Assembly (NCBI GenBank): GCA_947451925.1
Contig: CANGAW010000016.1
Location: 1-49,885 of the forward strand
DNA from: Burkholderiales bacterium
GTDB taxonomy: Bacteria > Pseudomonadota > Gammaproteobacteria > Burkholderiales > Burkholderiaceae_D
DNA length: 49,885 nt
Direction: 5' to 3'
Below the pieces are notes generated by a model that saw nothing but the letters and a program-made list of their open reading frames with translations, ran no database searches and was not told where the DNA came from. Position numbers and translations under genes: made by a program. Of this stretch, positions 34,412 through 42,665 are shown in pieces. Positions within the stretch are counted from its first letter, which is position 1; every line of letters begins with the position of its first letter.

Positions 34412-35161
34412 ATGCTCAACGATAAGGTCACCATCGTCACCGGTGCCGGGTCCGGAATCGGCAGATCTGTCGCCATGATCTGTGCGCGTGAAGGGGCTAA
34501 AGTCCTTGTTTCGGATATTAACGTTACTTCCGGCGAAGAAACGGCTGCAATGGTAAAGGCGGCCGGAGGGGATGCATTATTTTTTCCTGCCGATGTGGGC
34601 AAGCCAGCCGACAACAAAGCCCTGGTTGAAGAAGCGATCAAACAGTTTGGCCGGCTTGATGTCGCCTGCAACAATGCCGGCATTGCCGGCATGCGCGCGC
34701 ACCTGACCGACTATTCGCTGGATGAGTGGGCAAAAGTCATCAACGTTAACTTGTCGAGCGTGTTTTACGGCATGCAGCCGCAAATCACCGCCATGCTCGC
34801 AACTGGAGGCGGCGCCATTGTCAACATCGCTTCCATTCTGGGCGCAGTCGGTTTTTCCACAACGACCGCCTATACCGCCGCCAAACACGGCGTGGTCGGC
34901 TTGACGCAAGTCGCAGCGCTTGAGTACAGCGCCCGTGGCGTGCGGGTTAATGCCGTAGGCCCGGGCTTTATTCATACCCCGCTGATCAGCGAGCTGGAAC
35001 AAAACCCAACTGTCGAAGCCATGCTGGTCAGTGCCCATCCTATCGGCCGCCTTGGAAAGCCTGAAGAAGTCGCCGAACTGGTGGCCTGGCTGGCATCAGA
35101 CCGGGCCTCCTTCGTCAGCGGCGCCTACTACCCGGTGGACGGTGGGTATCTGGCCCGCTGA
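34412..35161 (+). CDS. SDR-family oxidoreductase
   Basis: The 249-residue product is a classical short-chain dehydrogenase. The cofactor motif TGAGSGIG lies at about 11-18, DVxxxxxN-type NNAG at about 88-91, catalytic Ser in ASILGAVG and Tyr-x-x-x-Lys in YTAAKHG, and a C-terminal SGAYYPVDGGY. The Asp in VLVSDINV at the end of the second strand favours NAD(H). ATG 34412 is chosen because AAGGAA lies five bases upstream; an in-frame ATG at 34388 has no such site. The substrate is unknown. A degenerate REP-like remnant lies upstream at about 34272-34300. Confidence 0.92.
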   Translation: MLNDKVTIVTGAGSGIGRSVAMICAREGAKVLVSDINVTSGEETAAMVKAAGGDALFFPADVGKPADNKALVEEAIKQFGRLDVACNNAGIAGMRAHLTDYSLDEWAKVINVNLSSVFYGMQPQITAMLATGGGAIVNIASILGAVGFSTTTAYTAAKHGVVGLTQVAALEYSARGVRVNAVGPGFIHTPLISELEQNPTVEAMLVSAHPIGRLGKPEEVAELVAWLASDRASFVSGAYYPVDGGYLAR

Positions 35162-35280
35162 TGGAAAATCAAACAAGGCTTGGCTTTGATCAACAACAAT
35201 CTTTGACTTTCATCCAGACTCTGAAGGAGCAAGAGAAAGTTCGACATTGTTATGACACAGTTTTTAACCAGGAGAAGCTC

Positions 35281-35592
35281 ATGAAAATTTCCACATTCGT
35301 CACCACGCTACTTAGTGCACTGATGCTGGCCACAGCCGTGGGCTGCGCGTCGACCGCCAAACAAGAAAGTACCGGCGAGTATTTTGATGACAGCGTACTG
35401 ACCACCAAAGTCAAAGCAGCGGTGTTCAACGAACCTAGCCTGAAAACATTGGAAATCAATGTTGAAACTTATAAGGGCGTGGTGCAGCTGAGCGGTTTTG
35501 TCAATTCAGCCGCCGATGTGCAAAAGGCTGCCGCAGTTGCCAGGTCAGTCAAAGGTGTGAGCTCGGTGAAAAATGACTTGCGGATAAAATGA
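35281..35592 (+). CDS. BON-domain lipoprotein (OsmY/DolP-like)
   Basis: The 103-residue product has a lipoprotein signal ending TAVGC (Cys about 21). A single BON domain follows: DDSVLTTKVKAAVFNEPSLKTLEINVETYKGVVQLSGFV and SVKGVSSVKNDL. BON proteins bind phospholipid surfaces and help keep the envelope intact under stress. ATG 35281 is chosen because AGGAG lies upstream and gives a proper signal peptide; a longer open frame starts right at the SDR stop but lacks a signal. It sits between SDR and PPK2 genes in the same direction. Confidence 0.88.
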   Translation: MKISTFVTTLLSALMLATAVGCASTAKQESTGEYFDDSVLTTKVKAAVFNEPSLKTLEINVETYKGVVQLSGFVNSAADVQKAAAVARSVKGVSSVKNDLRIK

Positions 35593-35633
35593 CGTTCTTT
35601 ATCTAAAAGAATGCCTGTCATGGCAAGCGCTCA

Positions 35634-36515
35634 ATGAAATGGAACAGCAGTGACTACCGTGTGGGTGAAGGCCAGACCATTCGACTCAAGGACTGGCCCA
35701 CCGCCGTTGAACCAATCGTTCAATCCGAGCAGCAGTATCGGCAATTACTTGAGCAGCAGGTCAGTGAATTAAGCAAGCTCCAGCAACTGCATTACGCAGC
35801 CAACCGGTATGCGGTGCTGATCATTTTTCAGGCCATGGATGCCGCCGGCAAAGACGGCGTAATCCGGCATGTGATGTCAGGTGTGAACCCTCAGGGCTGC
35901 GCGGTGCACAGCTTCAAACACCCCAGTGCGGCGGAACTGGAACATGATTTTTTATGGCGCACCACCCAGCATTTGCCCGAGCGCGGCCAGATCGGTATTT
36001 TCAATCGCTCCTACTACGAAGAAGTCCTGATAGTTCGGGTACACCCTGAAATTCTGCACAGCCAAGGCTTGACAGACCGGCGCCTGAAGGACAAAAAAAT
36101 CTGGCCTGAGCGCTATCGCTCCATCGTTGATCTGGAAAACCATTTACACCGCAACGGTACCCGCATCATCAAGTTCTTTTTGCATTTATCCGAGGAAGAA
36201 CAACGCAAGCGTTTCATCGCCCGCATTGACGCCCCAGAGAAAAATTGGAAATTCAGCACCGCCGATCTGGAAGAGCGTCAGTACTGGAAGCAGTACCAGC
36301 GCGCCTATGAGGAATGCATCAGTGCCACCAGCACTGAAAACGCACCATGGTATGTGGTGCCGGCGGACGATAAAGAAAACACGCGCTTGATTGTCTCTGA
36401 AATTATTCTCAAAACCTTCAAGTCAATGAAACTGCACTACCCTGAAACCAGCGCGGAGCGGCAACGGGAGCTGCAAATGATACGGGCGCAGTTGCTTGAA
36501 GAAGCAAAGAAGTGA
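35634..36515 (+). CDS. ppk2: Polyphosphate kinase 2
   Basis: The 293-residue product has the PPK2 core: Walker A in [36 protein letters not shown], Walker B/lid [18 protein letters not shown], and [18 protein letters not shown]2 enzymes move phosphate from polyphosphate to AMP, ADP or GDP. Length and the single domain fit class I or III; the class was not settled. A five-codon reading frame (ATG at 35619) ends by overlapping the start codon as ATGA, which may couple initiation since no strong ribosome site is visible. A REP-like hairpin follows. Confidence 0.92.
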   Translation: MKWNSSDYRVGEGQTIRLKDWPTAVEPIVQSEQQYRQLLEQQVSELSKLQQLHYAANRYAVLIIFQAMDAAGKDGVIRHVMSGVNPQGCAVHSFKHPSAAELEHDFLWRTTQHLPERGQIGIFNRSYYEEVLIVRVHPEILHSQGLTDRRLKDKKIWPERYRSIVDLENHLHRNGTRIIKFFLHLSEEEQRKRFIARIDAPEKNWKFSTADLEERQYWKQYQRAYEECISATSTENAPWYVVPADDKENTRLIVSEIILKTFKSMKLHYPETSAERQRELQMIRAQLLEEAKK

Positions 36516-36537
36516 ACAAATTTTATTGTTCATTAGG

Positions 36538-36582
36538 TAAAGACACTGGGTCCCAGTGTGCACTGGGACGACGGTAGTAGTG
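36538..36582. repeat. REP-like hairpin
   Basis: AAAGACACTGG, arms GTCCCAGT and ACTGGGAC around GTGC, then GACGGTAGTAG. The stem differs from other copies at the same positions on both arms, so base pairing is kept. It lies between the convergent PPK2 and acyl-CoA ligase genes. Confidence 0.85.
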
Positions 36583-36606
36583 TGAGCTGCGCCTCAAAAT
36601 AAAAGT

Positions 36607-38481
36607 TTACAAACCAGACGCCGCCCGCCTCACCACCGCTTCAAACACATACCCCCCTAGTACTTCTTCAATCGTAGCTACCGATACGACATCTGCATGA
36701 TGCAAGTTAACGCGCACAATGAGTCCGCGTGCCCCACCCTCCCGCACTTCAATTTCAACACTATCTGCCACACCAGTTTTTTGCAAGACTTCGCGCACCA
36801 GCCGCGCAGTTGCGTCGACGCGCAAAGCGGGCTTGTAAATTTTGCCCACATTGGTAAGCGGCAGCGCATCCAGCACCACGATCTGTTTGGGCCATGCGGG
36901 CCGCTCGGCAATATACTGCTGCGCATGCAACTGCAATTCTTCAACAGATGCCACAGCACCGGGGCGCAAACTCAGGTAGCACACCGGCAGCTCGCCCGCA
37001 TAGGCGTCAGGCTGAGCCACGGCCGCAACCAGAGCTACGGCAGGATGCAAGGCCATCGCATTTTCGATCATCGCCGGGTCAATATTATGGCCACCTCGTA
37101 TGATCAGATCTTTCGCGCGACCGGCTACAAAAATACAGCCTTGCGCATTCATGTAAGCCAGGTCACCGCTGTTGAGTACCCCATGCTCAAACACGCCCGC
37201 GTTTTGTCTGGCATTGAGATAACCGGTCGAGACCGTCGGGCCGGACACCGTTAACACACCAATTTCCAGAGGGGCGCAATCGGCACCCAGACTGCCGTCG
37301 GCCTGTAGTTGGCGTATGCGTACATCGGTATAAGGCAGGCGATAACCCACAGAGCCGCCAGTGCGCTCGCCTTCAGCAAAGTCAATGGATACCAGACCGG
37401 CGGCTTCGGTCATGCCTAAAATTTCATGCAGCTTTTTACCGGTGGTTTGTTCAAAACGTTCTGCAACAGCACGCGGTAATGAGGCCGCGCCACAGATACC
37501 AATGCGTACCGAGGACAAATCAGCGCCATCGATTGGCACATCCAGCAAGGCACCCAGCGCCGTGGGTACGGCAGCAATAAAAGTAGCGCGATATTTTTCA
37601 ACCATGCGCCAATACCCCGTCAGCATGGACGGATTGCGAAAACCGGCTGGCGACAAGATCAGTACTTCAGCGCCCATCATGAAAAAAGACAAGCCGCCCA
37701 CAATGGTGCCGGCCACATGAAACAGCGGAAAACCGCTGGTTAAGACATCGTGTTCAGACACATGCAGCATTAACGCGCCGCCATAGGCCGCCACAATCTG
37801 ATTGCGGTGCGTGTGGGCCACCAGCTTGGGCGTTCCGGTAGTGCCCCCCGTATGAAAATAGGCCGCAACCTCGTCATCACAACCAGCGGCACCAAACACC
37901 AGATGATCATCCGGCTGCTGCATCAGGCCCTGCATAAAATCCAAAACTCCGGCTAAGGGTTCGGATCCGGCAGGCGCCAGTCTGACCAGTGTCAATTCAG
38001 GCAGTAGTGCTTTGACTTGTTCCGCTTTTTGCCAGATGTCGAGCGCCGGATGCGGGCCCAGCGCCACCAGAATTTTTGCGCCAGAAGCACGCACCAGGTC
38101 GGCAATATGCTCCGCCTGCAGCAGAAAATTAATCGGCACGGCAAAGCCCGCCGTTTCAGCAGCCCATAGCGTGACATGGGTCTCTACCAGACTGGGCAGC
38201 ATGTAGGCAACGCCGGCTCGCGGGCCACCGACGGCATGAAAAAAATTGGCCGCGCGATGAATCAGTTGCAGTAATTCGCGGTAACTGACGCGGCGCACTA
38301 CTTCATCAGCAGCACCTGTCATGATCATGGTGAGTGCTGTGCGATCAGGGTAAGCCTGAGCGCTGGCTGAAAATAAATCGACAATGCTGCGTGCGGCAAT
38401 GCGCTGCGCAAATGGCATCGCTTGCTCGAAACGGCTAAGCTCTTGCAGATTATGAACAGGAGTTGGATTCAGCGTTGCCAT
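36607..38481 (-). CDS. Acyl-CoA synthetase (AMP-binding family)
   Basis: The 624-residue product is an ANL-superfamily ligase. It shows the P-loop FHTGGTTGTPKLVAHTH, the A5-like NEILGMTE-type segment HEILGMTEAAG, GDLAYMNAQG, the hinge FVAGRAKDLIIRGGHNIDP and the C-terminal Lys in LTNVGKIYKPALR. It activates a carboxylic acid, probably a fatty acid, to acyl-CoA via acyl-AMP. The extra C-terminal segment of about 70 residues is common in fadD-like long enzymes. AGAGGA lies upstream of the ATG. The gene diverges from the TRAP binding protein gene; a shared organic-acid role is possible but unproven. Confidence 0.92.
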   Translation of the reverse strand: MATLNPTPVHNLQELSRFEQAMPFAQRIAARSIVDLFSASAQAYPDRTALTMIMTGAADEVVRRVSYRELLQLIHRAANFFHAVGGPRAGVAYMLPSLVETHVTLWAAETAGFAVPINFLLQAEHIADLVRASGAKILVALGPHPALDIWQKAEQVKALLPELTLVRLAPAGSEPLAGVLDFMQGLMQQPDDHLVFGAAGCDDEVAAYFHTGGTTGTPKLVAHTHRNQIVAAYGGALMLHVSEHDVLTSGFPLFHVAGTIVGGLSFFMMGAEVLILSPAGFRNPSMLTGYWRMVEKYRATFIAAVPTALGALLDVPIDGADLSSVRIGICGAASLPRAVAERFEQTTGKKLHEILGMTEAAGLVSIDFAEGERTGGSVGYRLPYTDVRIRQLQADGSLGADCAPLEIGVLTVSGPTVSTGYLNARQNAGVFEHGVLNSGDLAYMNAQGCIFVAGRAKDLIIRGGHNIDPAMIENAMALHPAVALVAAVAQPDAYAGELPVCYLSLRPGAVASVEELQLHAQQYIAERPAWPKQIVVLDALPLTNVGKIYKPALRVDATARLVREVLQKTGVADSVEIEVREGGARGLIVRVNLHHADVVSVATIEEVLGGYVFEAVVRRAASGL

Positions 38482-38667
38482 GTAAATGTCCTCTTTGCGA
38501 ACTGTTCTTTCACGCCTGTATAGGCAGAGCTGACTCGGTCAGCGTTATTATGTGGCAATACTACACTGGCAATCGGCCGCCTCAGTCGATTGAAAAAATG
38601 GGGCACGAGGATATAAAGCAACCAGAGCGCTTAGCTAGCGCCGGAATCATTTCAGGAGACAGTTCGC

Positions 38668-39765
38668 ATGCAAAGACGCAAATTCATTCAAGCCGCCACC
38701 GGCGCTGCTGCCGCAGCCGTACTCACCGCACCGGCACAAGCCGCAGCCTTGCCTAACCTGACCTGGCGGGTTGCTTCCAGTTTTCCCAAGTCGCTCGACA
38801 CTTTGTATGGCGGCCTTGAACAGTTTGCCAAACGCGTGGCCGAAATCACCGATGGCAAATTCATCATCCGCACCTTTCCGGCCGGTGAACTAGTGCCCGC
38901 CTTTCAGGTGCTTGACGCCGTACAAAACGGCACCATTGAAATGGGCCATAGCGCAACCTATCTGTATTTTGGTAAAGACACTGCACTGACTTTCGAGACC
39001 TGCGCCCCGTTTGGACTCAATTCACGTCAGCAAACCGCCTGGTATGACGCAGGCGGTGGCAGCGAGCTGTGCAAGGAATTATTGAAGGACTACGGCGTCA
39101 CCAGTCTGCCGGCCGGTAACACCGGATGCCAGATGGGTGGCTGGTTTCGCAAAGAGATCAAGAGCGTGGAAGACCTGGTTGGCCTGAAAATGCGGGTTGG
39201 CGGCTTTGCCGGACGCATCATGCAAAAACTGGGCGTAGTGCCACAACAAATCCCGGCGGGTGATATTTATCCCTCGCTGGAAAAAGGCACCATTGATGCA
39301 GCCGAATTCGTCGGCCCCTATGACGATGAAAAGCTGGGCTTCGAGCGCGTGGCGCCTTACTACTACTCACCGGGCTGGTGGGAAACGGGCTCGCAAGTGT
39401 CGCTCTTGATCGGCCTAAAACATTGGGACAGCCTGCCCAACGCCTATCGTGCAGCGCTGACTGCTGCAGCCTATGAAACGCATGTGTCGGTTCAGTCCAA
39501 ATACGATGTGCGCAACCCGCAGGCACTGGCGCGCCTGCTCAAGCGCGGCACCAAACTGCGCGCCTTCCCGCAGTCAGTCATGGATGCCTGTGCCAAGGCG
39601 ACCGCTGAAATCATGCAAGAAGAATCGGCCAAAAATCCGCAATTCAAAAAGCTGTTTACCCACTACCAGCGTTTTCAGAACGAGCAGAACCAATGGTATT
39701 CAGTGGCCGAAGCGCGGATGCAAAACTTTCAGATCAATGCACTAAAAACAGCGAGTCGCAAATAA
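38668..39765 (+). CDS. TRAP transporter substrate-binding protein (DctP family)
   Basis: The 365-residue product begins with a twin-arginine type signal (MQRRKFIQAATGAAAAAV, cleaved after AQAA). A DctP domain follows: WRVASSFPKSLDTLYGGLEQFAKRV, the Arg of LVGLKMRVGGFAGRI that pairs with the substrate carboxylate, and KGTIDAAEFVGPYDDEKLGF. These proteins deliver organic acids, often 2-oxo acids, to DctQM permeases. AGGAG lies upstream of the ATG. No DctQ or DctM gene lies in the window, so it is an orphan here. The ligand is unknown. Confidence 0.92.
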   Translation: MQRRKFIQAATGAAAAAVLTAPAQAAALPNLTWRVASSFPKSLDTLYGGLEQFAKRVAEITDGKFIIRTFPAGELVPAFQVLDAVQNGTIEMGHSATYLYFGKDTALTFETCAPFGLNSRQQTAWYDAGGGSELCKELLKDYGVTSLPAGNTGCQMGGWFRKEIKSVEDLVGLKMRVGGFAGRIMQKLGVVPQQIPAGDIYPSLEKGTIDAAEFVGPYDDEKLGFERVAPYYYSPGWWETGSQVSLLIGLKHWDSLPNAYRAALTAAAYETHVSVQSKYDVRNPQALARLLKRGTKLRAFPQSVMDACAKATAEIMQEESAKNPQFKKLFTHYQRFQNEQNQWYSVAEARMQNFQINALKTASRK

Positions 39766-39921
39766 GCAATGCGATAAAAAGTGGGACTTGGCGCTATTGT
39801 TTGAACACCGAATAGCCCCGTCCCCCCGCTGCAAATCTGCAACAGCTTCAGCCGTAAATGCAGGTGATCAATCTGCCTTGAATCACAGGCAACCAAAAAT
39901 CCCGGCATAAATCAATCTACA

Positions 39922-39959
39922 CATCACACTCCGTTTCCTTCAAAAACCGGAGCGTGATG
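39922..39959 (+). promoter_or_regulatory. Hairpin masking the ribosome site and start of the following lipoprotein gene
   Basis: CATCACACTCCG (39922-39933) pairs with CGGAGCGTGATG (39948-39959) over 12 positions with a single A-C mismatch, around a 14-base loop. The 3' arm contains the Shine-Dalgarno GGAG (39949-39952) and the first ATG (39957-39959). In the mRNA this would hide the ribosome site, as in an RNA thermometer or a protein-controlled leader. Function is inferred; pairing is read directly. Confidence 0.55.
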
Positions 39960-40418
39960 ATGTTTATCAAATACAGATCCTTTCTTAACGTAGCGCTGAA
40001 TTTTTTCGCTATCGCTATCGTCCTCACAGCCTCAGGTTGTGCTTCGATCACCGGCAGTAAAAACCAACCTGTCTCCATCAATACCATCTGCAACGGCGAA
40101 CCCATCGTCGAAGCCAGCTGCACGCTCATCAACGACAAAGGCAGCTGGTATGTCAAAACCCCCGGCTCGGTAATGATTCAAAAAGCCTACGGCGACCTGG
40201 CCGTGGACTGCAAAAAAGGCGACGCCGTCGCATCGGACAAATTCAAATCAAAAAGTAATGGTGGCGTCTGGGGCAATATCCTGGCCGGTGGCGTCATCGG
40301 CTACGCGGTTGACGCCAAGAGCGGCGCAGGCTTTGACTACCCCTCGACCATGACCGTCGTCCTGCCGCCGCCCTGCCCCGGCAAAGAGACGCAGGTACCT
40401 GCGTCTGCAAAAAAATAA
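39960..40418 (+). CDS. Lipoprotein of unknown function
   Basis: The protein of about 152 residues has a lipoprotein signal ending TASGC (Cys near residue 27). The mature part contains QPVSINTICNGEPIVEASCTLINDKGSWYVKTPGSV and then a Gly-rich segment (GGVWGNILAGGVIGYAVDAKSGAGFDY). This resembles small outer-membrane lipoproteins whose carbohydrate-regulatory-like domain is followed by a glycine-zipper-like stretch. ATG 39960 gives better spacing to GGAG than ATG 39957; either may be used. A strong hairpin covers this start. A second lipoprotein gene follows in the same direction. No function is assigned. Confidence 0.78.
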   Translation: MFIKYRSFLNVALNFFAIAIVLTASGCASITGSKNQPVSINTICNGEPIVEASCTLINDKGSWYVKTPGSVMIQKAYGDLAVDCKKGDAVASDKFKSKSNGGVWGNILAGGVIGYAVDAKSGAGFDYPSTMTVVLPPPCPGKETQVPASAKK

Positions 40419-40442
40419 ACACCATCCACCCAAAAAAACCTG

Positions 40443-40478
40443 AGTCCGGCAGGGTATTTACTTTATGCGTGCCGGACT
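40443..40478. other. Inverted repeat between two lipoprotein genes
   Basis: AGTCCGGCA (40443-40451) and TGCCGGACT (40470-40478) form a perfect 9-bp stem with an 18-base loop. There is no T-run after it, so it is not a standard terminator. It ends 23 nt before the next gene's ATG and may influence read-through or translation. Confidence 0.5.
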
Positions 40479-40501
40479 TATTCACGTCGAATGGAAAAAC
40501 G

Positions 40502-41035
40502 ATGAAATCAATTTTTAAATGGCTGCTGATCTGCACCACTATTTCCGTCTTATTTGGTTGCGCCACACCGGCAAACAAACAGGCCATGAGCATCTCTGCC
40601 AGCGATATGACAGCAACAAAAAGCGCTGCGCTGAAAAACGCCGTCGTCGTCAGAAACACCAGCGGCGGCAAATCTACCAACCCGCTATGGACTTCGCAGG
40701 TCGACAACGAAGGCTTCAAAGGCGCGCTGGAACAATCACTGGCCATCGTTGGCTACAAGGCGGCAGACCCGACAACAGCAAGGTATGTGATTGACGTTGA
40801 ATTGAAAAAAATTGACCAACCCATCTTTGGCGGCGCTTTTACGGTGCCGTCCAATGTGGTCTACACAGTCAGTGATGGCAACAACAAAAAAGCGTTTCCA
40901 ATAACTGCTGCCGGCACCGCTCAATTTTCAGAGCACTGGGTTGGCGCTGAGCGACTGCGCATAGCGACGGAGAAATCGGTGAAAGAAAACATTCGCGAAT
41001 TTATCAATCAGATCAGTAGCAGTTTTGTGGAGTAG
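40502..41035 (+). CDS. Lipoprotein of unknown function
   Basis: The 177-residue product has a lipoprotein signal ending VLFGC (Cys about 19). A mature domain follows with KNAVVVRNTSGGKSTNPLWTSQVDNEGFKGALEQSLAIVGY, YVIDVELKKIDQP and a C-terminal ERLRIATEKSVKENIREFINQI. This pattern is like small bacterial outer-membrane lipoproteins that contain an AAI-type alpha/beta domain. ATG 40502 is chosen because GGAA lies just upstream and gives a clean signal; the longer frame from 40469 begins inside the preceding hairpin. It may be co-expressed with the lipoprotein before it. Function unknown. Confidence 0.78.
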   Translation: MKSIFKWLLICTTISVLFGCATPANKQAMSISASDMTATKSAALKNAVVVRNTSGGKSTNPLWTSQVDNEGFKGALEQSLAIVGYKAADPTTARYVIDVELKKIDQPIFGGAFTVPSNVVYTVSDGNNKKAFPITAAGTAQFSEHWVGAERLRIATEKSVKENIREFINQISSSFVE

Positions 41036-41081
41036 CGATGAACGGCAATGGGGTCACAGACAACGCTGGAAACTTGATAGT

Positions 41082-41184
41082 GAAAGACACTGGGTCCCGA
41101 TTTTCATCGGGACGACGGTAGGTGCATGCAAAGCGTCTCAATTCCTACCGTCATCCCGGCGCAGGCCGGGATCCAGTGTCTTTG
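41082..41184. repeat. Inverted pair of REP-like hairpins
   Basis: The left unit (41082-41121): AAAGACACTGG, arms GTCCCGAT and ATCGGGAC, then GACGGTAG. The right unit (41145-41184) is inverted with arms ATCCCGGC and GCCGGGAT, then CCAGTGTCTTT. The two units use different but self-complementary stems. Together with the next repeat they fill much of the gap of about 430 bp after the second lipoprotein gene; no gene was seen in it. Confidence 0.85.
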
Positions 41185-41218
41185 CTTAACTGACTGGCAT
41201 TAGTTTTGCGCCAGAAGC

Positions 41219-41346
41219 GTAGTGGGGAATTCGGACTGCATGCAGCCCGCCCAAGCAGCATTCATCACATGCAGGTGATGACGGTAGGGGTTGAAGTACT
41301 CGACCCACTACTACCGTCGTCCCGATAAAAATCGGGACCCAGTGAC
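41219..41346. repeat. Second copy of the composite REP-like element
   Basis: It carries the same block as 2806-2930: GTAGTGGGGAATTCGGACTG, then a CATCAC...GTGATG hairpin, then an inverted REP unit (41308-41344, arms GTCCCGAT and ATCGGGAC). The central palindrome has one change (GCAGCCC) relative to the first copy. The left REP hairpin of the first copy is missing here. Confidence 0.8.
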
Positions 41347-41466
41347 TTAATAAATTTGGCATGCCTATTTTGTTTTCTTCAATCAGATAGGCAGCCGATT
41401 AAATATCCGATTTTTTGCGCGTTAAAAAACAGATCGGTAACAGTGAGCTTGAAGTAGAAAGTATTT

Positions 41467-42636
41467 ATGAAAATACAAAAATACGAAGCGACCAGCATGC
41501 AGCAGAAGGCGAAATTTTTCATTTTAGCGGGGTTCATCAGCATGGCCACACTACCTTTAACGTCATCTGCTGCCGATACAAAAGACAACGTCACTGTCGG
41601 CCCAAAAGTACCCACGCCAAAACTGCAAAAAACCATCGATCTCAGTGACATCGGTTCTGCGGTGATGGTCAAAAAACTTTCGTTTAGTCCTGATGGCCAC
41701 TATCTGGCCATCGTCGTCGATCCGGAGTTCGGCAAAACTGACATCGTTGTGTGGGACATGGAGAAAGATAAAAAGCAATCGCACATTCATTGCCCATATC
41801 CGTATGGAGGTCTCCGCGATCATGACTTGCTCTGGATGCGTGATGGCAAGGTCATTTCATTTGGCGCTAAACGTCAATGGAACCCGCTCACAGGCGAAGC
41901 ATTATCAGACAACCCAGCCATTGGTCGGGGCGCAAGGTTGAACAAAGATGGGACCAAAATGCTGACGATTGTTGGCACCATCGGGGACCCTTCCACCATT
42001 CATATTTATGACACGACAAACTGGCAACTACAAAAATTGTATGTAGATGGATTGGCCGTGGAGTCAGCAGCCTGGACGGCCGAAGACAAAATTCTGGTTG
42101 GCGCTCATAACACCAAAGAAACCTTAAACACAACAATAGATGGATACACCATCACGCATGGACCTGATGTTGCGATTCGCTTGATTGATCCCAAAGGAAA
42201 AGAAGCATCTAAAGGAATCTGGTTTCCGGCTATTCCGGATGATCGACCTAATTACCTCCCCTACAAGCAAGCAATCGACGTAGTCCTATCAGTCTCAAAT
42301 TTTGAGACAAACATGATTGCACTTGGTGCCGGGCGAATCATTGATGGGAAATCACTGCGCATTACCACTTATTACTCCATTGAAGACATCGTAAACAACA
42401 AAGTTGCGACTGGCACTGGCGGGATGGTTTTCGACCCCAGTGGGAAATTTTTATACCTTAAAAATTTCGGTTGGTACGACAACCGCAGTCCTGCAAGAAA
42501 TTCCATCATTGACACTTTAAAAGGCAAAGAGCTTGCGAATTTTACAGGCGGGTTTGTAGGCATAGCGATGCATCCAGATGGCAATCAGTTAGCAATCGGC
42601 GATGTGGATCGAGTGCTAATCCTCAATCTTCAGTAA
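41467..42636 (+). CDS. Exported WD40-like beta-propeller protein
   Basis: The 389-residue protein has a signal peptide (about residues 11-35, ending TSSAA). The mature part shows repeated propeller blades: VKKLSFSPDGHYLAIVV...DIVVWDME, LLWMRDGKVISFG, ARLNKDGTKMLTIVG...IHIYDTTNWQLQ, MVFDPSGKFLYLK and IAMHPDGNQLAIGDVDRVLIL. No catalytic site was recognised. An inner ATG at 41497 would give a shorter n-region and is equally possible. It ends 29 bp before the giant repeat-protein gene, so the two probably form an operon, and it may assist that protein outside the cell. The partnership is inferred only from position. Confidence 0.82.
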   Translation: MKIQKYEATSMQQKAKFFILAGFISMATLPLTSSAADTKDNVTVGPKVPTPKLQKTIDLSDIGSAVMVKKLSFSPDGHYLAIVVDPEFGKTDIVVWDMEKDKKQSHIHCPYPYGGLRDHDLLWMRDGKVISFGAKRQWNPLTGEALSDNPAIGRGARLNKDGTKMLTIVGTIGDPSTIHIYDTTNWQLQKLYVDGLAVESAAWTAEDKILVGAHNTKETLNTTIDGYTITHGPDVAIRLIDPKGKEASKGIWFPAIPDDRPNYLPYKQAIDVVLSVSNFETNMIALGAGRIIDGKSLRITTYYSIEDIVNNKVATGTGGMVFDPSGKFLYLKNFGWYDNRSPARNSIIDTLKGKELANFTGGFVGIAMHPDGNQLAIGDVDRVLILNLQ

Positions 42637-42665
42637 TCATTTAAAAATCCCAGGAGTACCCATAC

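Noticed and set aside
36516..36540. GAACAA...TTGTTC after PPK2 as a terminator
   Set aside because: The stem is only six weak A/T-rich pairs and lacks a T-run; not strong enough to call.
2772..41346. The scattered repeats as a CRISPR array
   Set aside because: Units are far apart, palindromic, in both orientations and without regular spacers or cas genes.
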